From Lutibacter maritimus (GTDB lineage Bacteria > Bacteroidota > Bacteroidia > Flavobacteriales > Flavobacteriaceae): a stretch of 64,000 nucleotides of DNA. Of the stretch, positions 62,700-64,000 are shown one piece after another. The position numbers and the translations under genes were made by a program. Below the pieces are notes generated by a model. That model saw nothing but the letters and a program-made list of their open reading frames with translations. It did no database searches and was not told the DNA's origin. Location of the stretch: positions 332,122-396,121 of the forward strand of contig NZ_FOZP01000002.1 in assembly GCF_900116115.1 (NCBI RefSeq). The letters are read 5' to 3'. Position 1 is the first letter of the stretch; every line of letters begins with the position of its first letter.

Positions 62700-63598
62700 T
62701 GGCTAGTAAAAAGTTAAAAGCGGTTTGTTTTGGCGAAATTTTATTTGATGTTTTTCCTAAACTTAAAAAAATAGGAGGAGCACCTTTAAATGTGGCTTCT
62801 CGGTTAAAATCATTTGGTGTTGATGTTGCTATGATTAGCGCAGTTGGTAATGATGAAAATGGAAAAGAATTAATTGAATATTTTCAAAAATTAGAAATCA
62901 ATACAAGATCAATTCAAGTAAAAAAAAATTATCCAACAGGAGTTGTAAATGTCCAATTGAATGAAAAAGGAAATGCTTCTTACGATATTGCCTATCCTTC
63001 TGCTTGGGATAAAATTCGTTTATCTATTGATGATTTAGAATTAGTTAAAAATGCCGATTTTTTTGTATATGGAAGCTTGGCTGCTCGTGATGAATCAACA
63101 AAAAAAACAGTATTGCAATTGTTAGAAGTTGCTAATTATAAAATATTTGACATCAATTTAAGAAATCCGCATTATACTGAAGATACTTTGATTGAGTTTA
63201 TGAATACCGCAGATTTTATTAAGTTTAATGATGAAGAATTGTATGAAGTTTCTCGATTTTTAGGTTCTACATATAATTCATTGCAACAAAACTTAGAATT
63301 TATTGCCCAAAAAACAACTACAAAAACAATTTGTGTAACCTTGGGTTCTCATGGAGCAGTTTTATTCGTTGATGAAACATATTATCATAGTTGTGGCTAT
63401 TATGTAGATGTTGTTGATACCGTTGGATCTGGAGATTCCTTTTTAGCCACTTTGATAAACAAACTATTTACGGATAAAGACCCACAGAAGGCTATTATTT
63501 ATGCTTGTGCAGTTGGAGCGTTGGTAGCACAAAGCGAAGGTGCAAATCCTATAATTTCGGAGGATGTTGTACTGAATTTTATAGCAGGAACTAAATAA
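62699..63598 (+). CDS. PfkB-family fructokinase
   Basis: Phosphorylates the fructose released by the phosphorylase to fructose-6-phosphate. The 299-residue ribokinase-fold protein has the N-terminal GGAPLNVASRLKSFG motif (about 22-36), the substrate region NLRNPHYTEDTL and the C-terminal DTVGSGDSFLATL with catalytic base Asp246 and the anion hole. The GE-L-D-F-P opening (FGEILFDVFP) is shared with bacterial fructokinases. It overlaps the permease stop by one base (TAATG), so translation is coupled. It is the last recognised gene in the window. Confidence 0.92.
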   Translation: MASKKLKAVCFGEILFDVFPKLKKIGGAPLNVASRLKSFGVDVAMISAVGNDENGKELIEYFQKLEINTRSIQVKKNYPTGVVNVQLNEKGNASYDIAYPSAWDKIRLSIDDLELVKNADFFVYGSLAARDESTKKTVLQLLEVANYKIFDINLRNPHYTEDTLIEFMNTADFIKFNDEELYEVSRFLGSTYNSLQQNLEFIAQKTTTKTICVTLGSHGAVLFVDETYYHSCGYYVDVVDTVGSGDSFLATLINKLFTDKDPQKAIIYACAVGALVAQSEGANPIISEDVVLNFIAGTK

Positions 63599-63930
63599 AT
63601 TGCTGTAAAATAAGTATATTTTATAGAATTCAATTTTGGAATAAAAATATAGATGACTGTTTTTTATGTTGTTTTAAAACAATTTTCTCACTGTACAAAA
63701 GGTTTTTTGTAATTTTACAAAGGCTTTTTATAAAAGCATTTGTGTTTGTTGGTGAAAAATGTAGATAAAATCAGTATAAAAAGTAGATAAATATCTAAAA
63801 AAGTACATTAAATTTTACTATTAAGTAGTATAAATATTAAGTATTTAAAATGAGCTAGAAATGGAAATTGCACATTACAAATATACAAAATGATTGTTGA
63901 TTTTGTTTAAGACAAACTAGGTCATAAACT
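63599..63930. other. A/T-rich spacer without recognisable gene
   Basis: About 330 bases after the fructokinase stop with many stops in all frames, no RNA gene fold recognised and no clear -7 box with a following start. Short imperfect repeats of ACAAAAGG and GTAGATAA occur. It may be a long spacer before a gene beyond the right edge. Confidence 0.5.
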
Positions 63931-63970
63931 TAAAAAGCCTAACATTAAATATTTGATGTTAGGCTTTTTA
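63931..63970. terminator. Bidirectional terminator near the right edge
   Basis: TAAAAAGCCTAACAT pairs perfectly with ATGTTAGGCTTTTTA over a 10-base loop. It is 333 bases after the fructokinase stop, so it may serve a minus-strand gene beyond the window as well as the sucrose unit. Confidence 0.8.
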
Positions 63971-64000
63971 ATTGGGGGCTGTTTATTTATTGTTTTAGCT

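Noticed and set aside
1..64000. Insertion sequences, prophage, integrases, toxin-antitoxin or restriction genes
   Set aside because: None of the gene products resembles transposase, integrase, phage structural, toxin or methyltransferase families, and no terminal inverted repeats with target duplications were seen.

Overview
The window comes from the chromosome of a low-GC (about one third by eye) Bacteroidota bacterium, most likely a marine or aquatic Flavobacteriaceae. The evidence is the SusC/SusD pair, a type IX secretion C-terminal tail, OmpA proteins with thrombospondin type 3 repeats, DUF4292 and HU/SPOR envelope proteins, and repeated use of the Bacteroidota -7 promoter box TAnnTTTG. 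Genus cannot be fixed from this sequence. No insertion sequence, prophage, CRISPR array or integrase was seen, and coding density is very high. Several convergent gene pairs end 1 bp apart or overlap.

Layout. 1-9.3 kb: end of rnpA, S41 C-terminal processing peptidase, a nucleoside-phosphorylase-like protein of unknown role, a small sugar-phosphate transferase, purD, a glycosyltransferase that lacks a recognisable start codon, an OmpR-type two-component pair, and a T9SS-exported lamin-tail protein. 9.3-19.5 kb: PolB-type exonuclease, ABC-F ATPase, a palindromic repeat-like spacer, an orphan double peptide-transport ATPase, an envelope operon (TPR protein, DUF4292 lipoprotein, EnvC-like activator), thioesterase, HU/SPOR protein and dprA. 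19.6-39 kb: HAD phosphatase, mfd with a DMT exporter, two TerB-like paralogues, kbl, an AddAB-like nuclease-helicase pair split by other genes, and four related OmpA-type barrel proteins, one without the OmpA domain. 38-44.9 kb: hydrolase, GNAT, MATE, enoyl-CoA hydratase-like protein, a 60-residue membrane protein, queD, pth, rplY, prs and one tRNA-Leu(CAA).

44.9-63.6 kb is the accessory, sugar-uptake half. A membrane-spanning regulator (propeller sensor, Y_Y_Y, transmembrane helix, LuxR-type HTH) diverges from a SusC-SusD-surface lipoprotein-carbohydrate esterase unit that contains no glycoside hydrolase. Next to it lies a LacI regulator that diverges from a TonB receptor, sucrose phosphorylase, MFS permease and PfkB fructokinase. 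Two perfect tandem 21-bp repeats, each holding a LacI-type palindrome with central CG, sit directly upstream of the receptor. The inferred pathway is sucrose uptake across both membranes, cytoplasmic phosphorolysis to glucose-1-phosphate and fructose, and fructose phosphorylation. It resembles the Xanthomonas sux locus with a phosphorylase in place of amylosucrase.

The most notable items are the sucrose locus with its tandem operators, the helically phased GGCGTA repeats upstream of susC, the start-less glycosyltransferase in frame behind purD, and the mosaic OmpA paralogues.
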